Assembly (NCBI GenBank): GCA_049999725.1
Contig: JBNGIS010009128.1
Span: 1-53,584 of the forward strand
DNA length: 53,584 nucleotides
Direction: 5' to 3'
DNA from: Haplomitrium mnioides
Lineage: Eukaryota; Marchantiophyta; Haplomitriopsida; Calobryales
In this document: piece after piece, positions 33,741-42,288 of the stretch
Layout: each line of letters starts with the position of its first letter
Numbering within the stretch: the stretch's first letter is position 1
Translations under genes and position numbers: made by a program
Notes under the pieces: generated by a model
What the model was told of the DNA's origin: nothing
The model's database searches: none
The model's input: the letters and a program-made list of their open reading frames with translations, nothing else

Positions 33741-34300
33741 AGCAGTATGGCCCAATCAACGGCGAGTGTTTCAGCGGCATATTCATAACATCAATAATGA
33801 AGGAGATGAAGAATGTCAGGGAAACAATGGGCACCAGTAAAAAAACCTCATGGTTTTGTTGGGATGAAGAAGAAAGGCAAGGAAGTATCTACTATATAGA
33901 AAAACAAAAAAATGGAGGGTTAATTGTAGTCAACGGATGGATGGAAGGATCTGCAATAAGAGTTTTGGTGGACTCTAGAGCCAAAGAAAATTACTTATCA
34001 TGAGCGATAGCATTGAAGTTGAAGTTGCTTCTTGAAAAAGAAGAGCACAAAGTGGTGGAAATAGCAAATGGCCAAAGCGAGTCTATTGAACGACTATCTC
34101 ATGGTATAGCTTTACACATGGGTAACTATAAGATCACAACATTGGCAAGATATGACGCTATTCTTGGAATGAAGTGGTTACGAAGATATAATCCGCAAGT
34201 CGATTGGAGAAAGAAGACACTCAAGACATCTCAATGGAAGATTTGGGGAGATCGAGTGCGATCTCATTCAAGACACCTACCCCTATATGTGATTGGAGCA
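33741..34300 (+). pseudogene. B protease
   Basis: A frame open from 33725 carries IRVLVDSRAKENYLS, the retropepsin active site with Arg for Gly (DSG to DSR). A TGA follows at 34001-34003, and in the same frame comes ILGMKWLRRYNPQVDW, the conserved protease C-terminal motif. One G-to-A or G-to-C type change would explain the DSR residue. Confidence 0.75.
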
Positions 34301-35330
34301 AATACGATAAAAAAACAAGATATAGTGGTTTTAAGACTCATACGTGAGCTCACTATTGATAAGGAGGACTCAAATCAAAATGTTCCACACGAATTTCAAG
34401 GTGTTTTGAAGGAGTTTCATGATGTTTTTCCCAATGATTTGCCTAAGGGTTTGCCTCCAAAACAATGCATTGATCACAAGATCGAGGTCATTCCAAGAAG
34501 TACTCCACCATGCAAAGCACCATATCGTTTGCCTCCTCATGAACTGGAGGAATTCAAGTCTTAGATTACAGAATTGTTGGAAAAAAGATTCATTCAACCA
34601 AGCATTTCTCCTTATGGTGCACTAGTACTGTTTGTAAAAAAGAAAGATAGGAGTATGAGTATGTGCATTGACTATTGAGCACTCAATCAACAAACAGTGA
34701 AAAATAAATATCTATTGCCAAGGATGGATGATTTATTTGATCAAATTTAAGGATCAAATTACTTTACAAAATTGTACTTGAGAAGCGGATATAATCAAAT
34801 CCAAATCGCGGAAGGTGATGTGCAAAAAACTGCATTTTGAAGTCGATATGGGTATTTTGAATATCTTGTTATGCCTTTTGGATTAACCAATACTCTTCCA
34901 ACATTTATGAGTTTTATGAATGATATTTTTTTTTATCTTATTTGGATAAGTTTGTTATTGTCTTTTTGGATGATATTCTCATCTATAGCAAGAGTCTTCA
35001 AGAGCATCAACAACATCTGCGAACAGTATTAAAGGTACTTCAGAACCACAAGCTATATGTGAAGATGTCCAAATGTGAAATTGGAAAGAGGGAGGTTGAC
35101 TACTTGGGTCACCGTGTAAGTGCATTAGAAATCCAAGTTATGGATGAGAAAGTGGAGGGAATTCAGAAGTGAGAAGCTCATAGTGATCAAACACAACTAA
35201 GGGGATTTTTGGGACTAACCGGGTTTTATCGTCGATTTGTGAAAGGTTTTGCACAAATAGGAGAACCATTAACCAACTTGCTCAAGAAAGTCATACATGG
35301 TCATGGGGAGCTGCAGAAGAGTTGGCATTC
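34301..35330 (+). pseudogene. B reverse transcriptase with four transition-type stops
   Basis: One frame runs from protease into RT (FHDVFPNDLPKGLPP, SISPYGALVLFVKKKD, LRSGYNQIQIAEGDVQKTAF, YLVMPFGLTNTLPTFM). It is broken by TAG 34562, TGA 34676, TAA 34748 and TGA 34838, all in the same frame and all explicable as CAG/CGA/CAA codons with one C-to-T change. A frameshift near 34925 leads to IVFLDDILIYSKS (catalytic loop) at 34950-34990. The connection segment ([16 protein letters not shown]) follows another stop at 35170. Confidence 0.82.
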
Positions 35331-35790
35331 CAAGCATTGAAGAAATCACTTCTTCATGCTCACATTCTTAAATGGTATGATTCTAAACGACCAATCAAAC
35401 TTTCGGTGGATGCATCAAGAAAGGCTATTGGCAGAGTTTTACAACAAGAATGGGAGGATGGTTGGCATCCTATTAATAGCATTCTTTTCTAGGAAATTGA
35501 GTGACACTGAGCAAAACTACCACACTACGGAGCGAGAAGAATTAGCGATTGTGCTATCAACCAAACATTGGAAGCATTATCTAGGAGATAAGGAGTTTAT
35601 TGTCGAAATCGACCATAAACCCTTAATCTATCTAGAAACTCAAAAGGAGCTCTCAAAACGGCAGATTTGTTGGGCGGAGTGGCGATAACAGTTCCATATG
35701 AAGATGGTCTATGTGGAAGAAAAATAACAAATTGCAGATGCTTTGACCCGCATGCCTCAACTCAACATCTTGTCAGAAATCACAATTCAT
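35331..35790 (+). pseudogene. B RNase H
   Basis: KLSVDASRKAIGRVL (first Asp), NYHTTEREELAIV (Glu) and VEIDHKPLIYLET (Asp) give the RNase H active site, spread over two frames with a shift near 35460-35490. A stop at 35686 and another near 35728 follow before the tether to integrase (IADALTRMPQL). Confidence 0.75.
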
Positions 35791-35830
35791 CCTACTTGGT
35801 GGACAGAAATGTTGGCTGCAACAAAAGAAG

Positions 35831-36900
35831 ATGAGGAGATCATTGTCGTACAACAAAAAAAATCTAGCGAAAGAGGTGAGAGGATTGATTTTCTTCCAAG
35901 GCAAAGTATGGGTTTCTAATAATGTCAAGCTTCTTTCTGAGGCTTTGTATGAAGCACATGATTTGGCAATTGGTGGACATGTTGAAATTGAGAAAACTTT
36001 GGACAATCTTCAACGAGTCTATTATTGGCCTAAGATGCATGTGAAGACCTATGTTCGAAGTTGTTTGGCTTGTCAACAAAACATAGTGACCAATCTTAAA
36101 CGTGGAAGTTTATTACAATTGTTGCCTATCCCGAATCGGAGATGGGAACATGTGAGTATGAATATTGTATGTGAGTTACCACGTACTTCTACGGGTTATG
36201 ATGCTATTGTTGTTTTTGTGGACAAACTTAGCAAAATGATTCATATCCGTCCGACTACCAAATCAGTGACAATCACTTTGGAGATACCATGATGAGAGTA
36301 GAACGCTTCCAAATAAATTTGTGCTAACTCCGGTGTTATCTCCAACCATGGCACTCAATTTACCAGCATGTTTTGGCGTACAATATTTGGTCTTCTCAAA
36401 ACCAAGTTGGCTATGTCTACTGCTTATCACCTTGAATCGGATGGTCAAACTGAAAGGGCCAACCGCACCATCGAAGATATGTTGCGGACTTTTGCTTTGG
36501 AAGAACAAGAAGAATAGGATTGATTGTTGCATCTTGTGGAGTTCTCTTACAATAACTCCATCAACAGCTCTACACGAGCCACACTTTTCTTTTTGATGTA
36601 TGGTGAGCATCCAACTACTCTATCTAATCTTCATTCTATATCCTCATCTAAGAGTCCAGTTGCCGATGATTTCCTTAATTGGCTACATCACGGCATCCAA
36701 CGTGCCAAGGAAAAACTTGAAGTTGCTCATATTCGCCAAAAACAATATGCCGATGCTCATTGTCGCGAAATGATCTTTGCTATAGGTGACCAAGTATGGC
36801 TCTCTATGTCCAATCTTCCTTTGCTTCGCTCTCGTAAGTTATCTGCTCGCTTTATTGGACCATTTGTTATTTCTACTCGTATTGGTGCAGTAGCCTATCA
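35831..36900 (+). pseudogene. B integrase with both catalytic Asp codons changed to Asn
   Basis: The HHCC module is complete: EAHDLAIGGHVEIEKT and SCLACQQN. The core begins VSMNIVCELP, where the usual Asp is Asn (AAT at 36161-36163). After a frame break near 36290 the second position reads VISNHGTQF, again Asn (AAC at 36344-36346), with His for the usual Arg. The Glu survives in DGQTERANR (36452-36454). From 36524 the frame is open through FSYNNSINSSTRATLFFLMY and the GPY/F module (RKLSARFIGPFVI). Three G-to-A changes account for the Asn, Asn and His residues. Confidence 0.82.
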
Positions 36901-37234
36901 ACTTGTTTTACCTCCTCACATGAAGATTCATCCGGTTTTTCATGTCTCTTTATTATGTGCTTTTGTACTTCGCTCTTCCACCTTCACTTTTACCCAAGAA
37001 CCCTCTCTACCACCTGAGCTTATTGATGGTCATGAGGAATTTGAGGTGGAACAACTCTTGAAGAAACACATACGTCGTCAAGGCTATCGTGAGGTTATGG
37101 AGTACTTGGTTCGTTGGAAAGGCTACCCTCCTTATGAAGCTACTTGGGAGCCATTGGAGAATTTGGCCAATACCTCTATACTTGTTCACTCTTTTGAGAA
37201 CTCTCTTATTCGCAACGAGGACGTTGCCTCTTAA
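36901..37234 (+). pseudogene. B integrase C-terminus and chromodomain, open to its TAA
   Basis: This is the end of a 236-codon open frame (36524-37234). KIHPVFHVSLL leads to the chromodomain EEFEVEQLLKKHIRR, EYLVRWKGYPPYEATWEP and LENLANT. All the aromatic-cage positions expected of chromodomains (Trp, Tyr, Trp) are present, making it the best-preserved chromodomain in the window. The TAA at 37232-37234 overlaps the polypurine tract start. Confidence 0.85.
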
Positions 37235-37247
37235 AGAGGGGGAGGAT
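37234..37247 (+). other. Polypurine tract of B
   Basis: AAGAGGGGGAGGAT precedes the LTR start TGTAACAG. It starts on the last base of the pol stop codon. Confidence 0.85.
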
Positions 37248-37790
37248 TGTAACAGTCACTAACTTTAGTAAGCCATAGCTAAAAATAATGTCAACTATAT
37301 CTAGAAAGCTATTACTAAGTTAGAGTAGCAAAAGGCAATTGCTATTATAGATAATTGGACACGTGGTACGAGGAGAAAAAGTCAACAAATTAAAGTGAAA
37401 GAGGGAGTCTAGATAGACTACTTTAGAAGAGGATAAAGAGACGTGACAAGCGGAGAATTAAAGTAAAAAGAAGGTTCTAAAGATAAGGACACGTGGCAGA
37501 AGGAGAACTAAAGAGATGGAAGGTTTTAAGGATAAGAACACGTGGCAAAAGGAAAACAAAAGTAAAGGATGGTCCAATTAGAGTGAGAGAGAAAAGAGGG
37601 GTCCAATTAGAAGAGGATAGAAAAGGAACCAATGAGATTCCTCTACCTATATAAGAAAAGTACCTTCTCTCAAATATATAAAGAAGGGAGAGTGCCTTGT
37701 TTGGCATCTCTTACCTTGTGGGTTTTCCAAGTTCTTTGTGCGCTTCTCTTGTACTAAGTTATATGTGTAATGTGGATATGTAGTATTACA
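37248..37790 (+). repeat. 3' LTR of element B
   Basis: This 543-bp uninterrupted LTR, with TGTAACA and TATTACA ends, served as the reference for the pre-insertion site of C. It carries TATATAAG (37648-37655) and a four-fold imperfect repeat with CACGTG-type cores. Confidence 0.9.
37360..37546 (+). promoter_or_regulatory. Tandem G-box/ABRE-like motifs in the B LTR
   Basis: CACGTGG at 37360-37366, ACGTGAC at 37441-37447, and CACGTGGC at 37490-37497 and 37539-37546 lie within imperfect repeats that continue RRCAGAAGGAGAAC. CACGTGGC is the G-box/abscisic-acid-response core bound by plant bZIP factors. A regulatory role here is inferred from sequence only. Confidence 0.5.
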
Positions 37791-38239
37791 GGCCTTCATG
37801 ACAGTGCATCATCAATGGTGTGGAACCTTCTTGGCTTGTACTCTAGTTTGATATCAAAGAGTTGCAATTGATCTTCCCATCGGTGATAGCGACTTGTCAT
37901 ATTTTCCAAATGGATTGATTGCAACAATGGTTTGTGATTTGTGCGCATAAGTACAAGTCTTCTCAAAAGATAATGCCTCTATACTTTTGTAGCATAAACC
38001 ATTGCCAATTGCTCTTGATCCCTTGTAGAATAGTTTTTTTCTGTCGCATTCAACCGGCGTGACATGAAGGCAATTGGATGAAGTCTATCCGCAAACTCTT
38101 GCTGCAAAACTGCTCCAATAGCAAAATTAGAAGCATCAAAGTCAACTATACAACGTGTTTTTAGATCATATGGCTGTAGAATAGGACGAGAAGAGACTAC
38201 ATCATTGAGATGTTGAAATGTCACTTGCTCTTTGGCGGT
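37791..38239 (-). pseudogene. A RNase H
   Basis: On the minus strand, VDFDASNFAIGAVLQQEF (Asp), NYSTRDQEQLAMVYA (where Glu is at the DQE position) and, in another frame, RTNHKPLLQSIH (second Asp now Asn) identify RNase H. The frame ends at 37791, where B is inserted, and integrase continues at 18762. Confidence 0.75.
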
Positions 38240-38890
38240 TCATTGAAACTTGACCTTCTTGCCTAGCAAATCTGTAAGTGGTGTAGCAATATGTGCATAA
38301 CAATGGATGCATTGTCGATAGAAGCTTGCCAATCCATTGAAGGCTTTAATGTCCTTTGCCTCCTTTGGTGTTGGCCACTCAGTAATAGCCTTGATTTTCT
38401 CTTCTTCCATCTTTATACCATCCGTAGGCACCTTGTGCCCCATGTAAGTAACCTCTTGCTTCCAAAATTTGTACTTGGATCTCTTACAATAAAACTTCCA
38501 ATTGCGCTATCTTTGCAAAACTTCTTTCAGATGATTGTGATACTCAACTTTAGTTTTGCTAAAAATAAGAATGTCATCAAAGAATACCAAAACTGACTTA
38601 TCCAATAACCCATCAAAAATTTAATGAATTTGATCCATAAATATGGCCAAAGTTTTAGTGAGACCAAATCTAAGGACCTTCCACTCAAAATGTCCATACC
38701 TCGTATGAAAAGCTATCTTCGGCACATCACTTGATTTGATAGGAATTTGTCAATAACCACTTCGAAGATTGAGCTTTGAAAAGAACCGCGCACCACTCAG
38801 TTGATCCAACAAATAATCAATACGCGGTAAAAGATAGGCATTCTTTACGGTTTGCTTGTTCAAACCACGATAATCAGTACAAAGACGAAA
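38240..38890 (-). pseudogene. A reverse transcriptase, 5'-truncated
   Basis: The minus-strand sequence begins inside the conserved [16 protein letters not shown] segment at 38890. It reads through [17 protein letters not shown], the VFFDDILIFSK loop (38588-38555) and FNGLASFYRQC. Everything upstream (gag, protease, RT fingers) is missing, and the sequence joins directly to LTR at 38891-38897. Stops are scattered in the palm. Confidence 0.78.
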
Positions 38891-39013
38891 TCCACCAAAA
38901 GTAACTTTAAAGGCAAGTAATCTAATTTTAACCTTAAAAGTGACTCACTACCACTTCCTTCACTCTACTCTATTTTCTTATAAATAGCACAACCTTATAC
39001 TTATACTATTATA
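38891..39013 (-). repeat. 5' LTR remnant of element A
   Basis: The first roughly 120 bp of the A LTR are kept. They match 17087-17210 with 10 substitutions in about 121 bases by eye and end at target duplication CTAGA (39014-39018). The joint with RT shares TCCACCA with both parents. Confidence 0.82.
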
Positions 39014-39120
39014 CTAGAAGCATGATACAAATTCTCAAAGATATAAAAATCATGATACAAATTGTCACACTCATTAAACATACAATCTGTAGGCATCATA
39101 CAAGTTCTACTACCTATCAA
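39014..39120. repeat. Right end of the minisatellite interrupted by A
   Basis: CTAGA and AGCATGATACAAATTCTC continue the 30-bp array in phase. A unit of the 16026-16430 satellite type (GGCATCATACAAGTTC) follows near 39095. Confidence 0.8.
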
Positions 39121-39400
39121 GCAAGCAAAAATAATGTTCCAAAGATTTAGTAGACAAAATAATGTTCCAAAGATTTAGTAGACAAATATTTTGGTATTGA
39201 ATTGAATGAGCTTTCATACAAAATATATGTATTAAAAAAAATTGGTTACTTTACTATAGACAATACAACATGAAGTTCGATCACAATTCAAACTATTTTT
39301 ATGTGATAGTGCTCTTGCTCTATTCGGCCTCCAATATAAAAAATTGGAAAGTAACTTCTTTATGGAAGCTCTCTTATTCTCTAATGATGTTCAAGTAAGA
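39121..39400. other. AT-rich stretch without genes
   Basis: Apart from one 29-bp tandem duplication (ATAATGTTCCAAAGATTTAG, about 39128-39185), nothing is recognised. No frame of note. Confidence 0.5.
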
Positions 39401-40083
39401 AGTGAAAGAAAACTATGACAACAATTTTGGCTTCTACATACAATCCATAAAGAATTTGCAAAGACATGGCAACTATTTTGGCATTCTACATACAATCTAT
39501 GAAGAATTTGTAAAGACATAGGTCTGATACATACAATTTGTGAAGAATTTGCAAAGATATGACAGCTATTTTGGCCTCCTACATACAATCCGTGAAGAAT
39601 TTGCAAAGACATAGCAGCTATTTTAGCCTCCTACATACAATCCCTGAATAATTTGCAAAGACATGATAGCTATTTTGGCTTCCTACATACAATCCACGAA
39701 GAATTCGCAAAGACATGGCAACTATTTTGGCCTCTTACATACAATCCGTGAAGAATTTGCAAAGATGGTATATCTCATCAACTACAAAAGTCACAATAGA
39801 GCTTCTTCATAAAAGATGGTTTTTTATTCTCTTCTTGTGATGTTCAATAAAAAACCCATCACATTCAATAAGTGAAGAACTTACAAAGTCATTGTAGTCA
39901 TTTTGGCCTCCTACATATAATCATTGAAGAATTTGCAAAGAGGTGAAGAATTTGCAGGACATAGCAGCTATTTCGGCCTCCTACATACAATACTTTAAGA
40001 ATTTACAAAGATATGACAGCTATTTTGGCCTCCTCCCTACAATCCTTGTTGAATTTGCAATTGAAGAATTTGCAAAGATTGGG
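39401..40083. repeat. Satellite of about 51 bp units
   Basis: Head-to-tail units with TTTTGGCCTCCTACATACAA, then TCC, then GAAGAATTTGCAAAGACATG repeat about a dozen times. Two insertions of a longer spacer (AAAAGTCACAATAGA...) lie near 39780-39850 and 40095. The same unit builds the higher-order array at 45220-46480. It is non-coding. Confidence 0.85.
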
Positions 40084-40689
40084 CATCTCACCAACTTCAA
40101 AAGCCACAATAGAACAGAAAATTTCAGACGCTCATTCTATTTCGCCACAGATTCAAAACCACTTCTCCTTGGTTGATTTCGAAAGCATGTTGCGTGAGCA
40201 CATCCTCTTTCACTACACTCTTGCTGTTGATAGCGATGTTGCTTTGTCGCGTCTCCGGCCTCTCGTGAGGCGCTCTCGCCCTTACTCACTGCCTATGTAA
40301 AGCTTTTTGTTCTCATTTCCATAGTAAATTCCTGGACGCTCAATGCTCCCTGTGCCGACGGCAGAAATGAATTTCCCTGTCAGCAAATCTGGCTTCGAAG
40401 TAGAGAAGTTAATGATAAGCAATTGAACCAGTTGAGAGAAAAAAATATAATTTGGCCCTGCCCTGTAATCGAGGCGAATGTACACTGTTTACATCAGCGA
40501 ATTTCAGCAGGTTCGTTATCAATGCCAATCATTTTCAGAAATCGCATTGTGTTTCAAGTTGGGAAAGATGAGTTGTGGGAAGAATTTGGGTGCAAATCTT
40601 CTGCCCAGTTTACTGCCCGAGCGATCTCCCAGTCGTTGGCTACACGATCCTCAACAATCTTCACGAATATAGAGCCGGGAAGATCTATT
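40084..40689. other. Low-copy sequence upstream of U1, coding potential uncertain
   Basis: GC content rises here and CpG is frequent, unlike the satellites. Open frames exist on both strands (plus 40013-40300 and 40423-40755; minus 40282-40485) and overlap one another. I recognise no domain in any. The stretch may be the decayed neighbour of an ancestral U1 locus or part of an unknown gene. Confidence 0.3.
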
Positions 40690-40692
40690 GAT

Positions 40693-40773
40693 CTTGCACC
40701 TATAAATCCCATAAGTAGACTACGAATCAAAGCAACTCTGACCCCTCAAGTTTAGTGTTTTCCACTAATAAGC
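40693..40773 (+). promoter_or_regulatory. Putative U1 promoter region
   Basis: AATCCCATAAG at about -70 partly matches the plant snRNA upstream sequence element (RTCCCACATCG), and its spacing fits. A convincing TATA box at -30 is not seen; the region reads CAAGTTTAGTG. The homologous flank of the U1 pseudogene (41774-41854) has AAATAAATA near -30. The promoter is therefore only partly canonical. Confidence 0.4.
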
Positions 40774-40932
40774 ATACTTACCTGGGCGGGATAGATCAGT
40801 GATCACGAAGGCTGATGGTCTAGAATGAGCTGACCCATTGCACTTAGGGTCGGTGACTTCTAGCATTTCCTCAAGGGGAAAATGCACGTCATAATTTGTG
40901 CAAGCAGGGGCTCGCGTTCGCGCGGCCCCTAA
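40774..40932 (+). ncRNA. U1: U1 small nuclear RNA
   Basis: The RNA starts ATACTTACCTG, the 5' splice-site recognition sequence. Stem-loop I carries GATCACGAAG (40801-40810), the U1-70K binding loop. Stem-loop II has GACCC/GGGTC arms (40832-40836, 40847-40851) around ATTGCACTTA, the U1A site. Stem-loop III is GCATTTCC/GGAAAATGC. The Sm site ATAATTTGTG is at 40891-40900. Stem-loop IV pairs AGGGGC (40906-40911) with GCCCCT (40925-40930), and CGCG with CGCG around a TTCG loop. Length of about 159 nt is normal. U1 snRNP defines introns at the 5' splice site. Every protein-binding element is intact, so the gene is plausibly functional, although expression cannot be judged. Confidence 0.93.
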
Positions 40933-41045
40933 CAAGAATTCCAAGAAGGATTAGAGCAATGAAATAGAAAAGATGAAGGCATGCCTATAGAGGCCAAAGC
41001 CAGACATTAATCGCCAGCGAAAATAGTTGAAAGTTTAATTAAGCG

Positions 41046-41460
41046 CTAAGCGTGACACGCCAATGGTACACATGGAAGTTTAATGGAGCAATAGAAGTAG
41101 CTTCTCCTTAGATAGCAGAGGAGAATGATCTGTTGATCCACATGCTTCCTCTCTGCCAGGAGAATGATACGTTCAGTATGCCGAGCAAGCTTCACACGAA
41201 ACCCTAGAATGGAGCTCTTGGTAGTAAATAAACGGAAATATTTCTGTAATCGAATGCAAAGACCGAGGTTGATTACTTTCAAAATGTAATGATTCAGAAC
41301 TTCAATCTCTTCACTAAGCAGTTGAGGCTGAATACCGGCTAATCCAAGCTCATCTGCAATGCGTCCCATCTGCAACGCGTCCAGTTTTCTAAGATCTGTG
41401 GATCAACGTTCAGGGATAGCTTTTTCCTGTCGGTGACATTGACGAGGGCATGTTGCTGTT
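41046..41460 (-). pseudogene. Coding-like unit of unknown family (copy 1 of a local repeat)
   Basis: On the minus strand two frames join into a protein-like stretch: ATG 41470 gives NVTDRKKLSLNVDPQILEN, and after a shift LDALQMGRIADELGLAGIQP, LLSEEIEVLNHYILK and a further 60 codons to 41046. Composition is protein-like, but I do not recognise the family. Shorter, more decayed copies of the LLSEEIEVLNH part occur four times between 42383 and 43290. Confidence 0.4.
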
Positions 41461-41773
41461 TGGAATTCATTCAAATGTAGGTTTGAGAATAGAATAGAAC
41501 GGCAGCGAAATCAAGAGCTAGGGAATTCTTGTCAACTTGTTTCAGTTCACAAAACTTTAGGAATCATGGTGGAGCTAACGACGCAGCATGTGCGGCAACG
41601 CTGGGAGAACAGGTTAGTTACTACTTTAGCAGGTGCCTAACCTGGTCACCGATTAAACGGTATTGGTTATTGATGCACGATTTGTCCTGACGTCGTTGTT
41701 GCAGTTTCTTGGTCACCGACAGAATGATACATGCATGGAGCTTGGCTGTCGACAATGAACCAGAAACGATTGT

Positions 41774-42003
41774 CTTGCACCGATGAACCCCATACGTAAA
41801 ATGCGAGTGACAGAAACGTGGACAAATAAATACCCACAAGCAACCCAAGCCGATTAACTTAACCGCGCGGAATCGACCAATGATCTACCAGGCTGATGGT
41901 GTGGACAGAACACAGATTGCATGTAGGGTTGATACTTCTAGTATTTCCTCCACGAGAAATGCACGTCATAACTCGTCCAAAATGGGGCAATGAAACCTAA
42001 GAA
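41774..42003 (+). pseudogene. U1 snRNA pseudogene with shared 5' flank
   Basis: From about 41855 the sequence aligns with the U1 gene over its length (GGCTGATGGT, CTTCTAGTATTTCCTC, AATGCACGTCATAA). The 5' end reads TTAACTTAACC, the U1-70K loop GATCTACCAG, the U1A loop GATTGCATGT and the Sm site ATAACTCGTC, and stem IV is lost. All four functional elements are damaged. Upstream homology (TCTTGCACC...CCCATA) to 40693-40710 shows a segmental duplication rather than a retrocopy. Confidence 0.8.
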
Positions 42004-42288
42004 GGATTGTAGAGTACGATGGTTGACTAAGCTCGAGGGCTTGCAAAAAAAACTCGTGCCTTAAAACAGCATACCTTCACATGTGGGTACTGTAACAGAT
42101 CTGGACGCGAACCGTGAGGCATAGATCGCGACCCCGTCTGGCTTACTAGCGGGAAACCCACACCCATCCCAACAATCCAGGGCATCGATCGATCGGACAA
42201 AAGCGGAGCCTTAACAGCATGTCCCACCACCCTCGGATTCCCTTCCAAATGCAGCAAGGCGCTGACTCAAGAGATTGGTTTTACGGTT

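Larger units (their letters stand above)
18763..37790 (+). mobile_element. Element B: plus-strand Ty3 chromovirus inserted in A pol
   Basis: The 5' LTR is 18763-19023 plus 31904-32215 (split by C), with a primer binding site at 32217-32228. Gag, protease, RT, RNase H, integrase and chromodomain run from 32873 to 37234, and the 3' LTR is 37248-37790. LTR termini are TGTAACA and TRTTACA. Flanks AGCCT (18758-18762) and GGCCT (37791-37795) are a 5-bp target-site duplication with one transition. The interrupted A frame continues on both sides. Without C the element is about 6.1 kb, a normal chromovirus size. Confidence 0.9.
16782..39013 (-). mobile_element. Element A: minus-strand Ty3 chromovirus, outer shell of a three-level nest
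   Basis: The 3' LTR is 16782-17210 and a 5' LTR remnant is 38898-39013. Both flanks carry CTAGA (16777-16781 and 39014-39018), an exact 5-bp target-site duplication in phase with the minisatellite. On the minus strand, internal sequence runs RT (38890 to 38240), RNase H (to 37791), an interruption by B, then integrase and chromodomain (18762 to 17250). Gag, protease and the RT fingers are deleted. Without the B and C insertions the element is about 3.2 kb. Confidence 0.88.
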
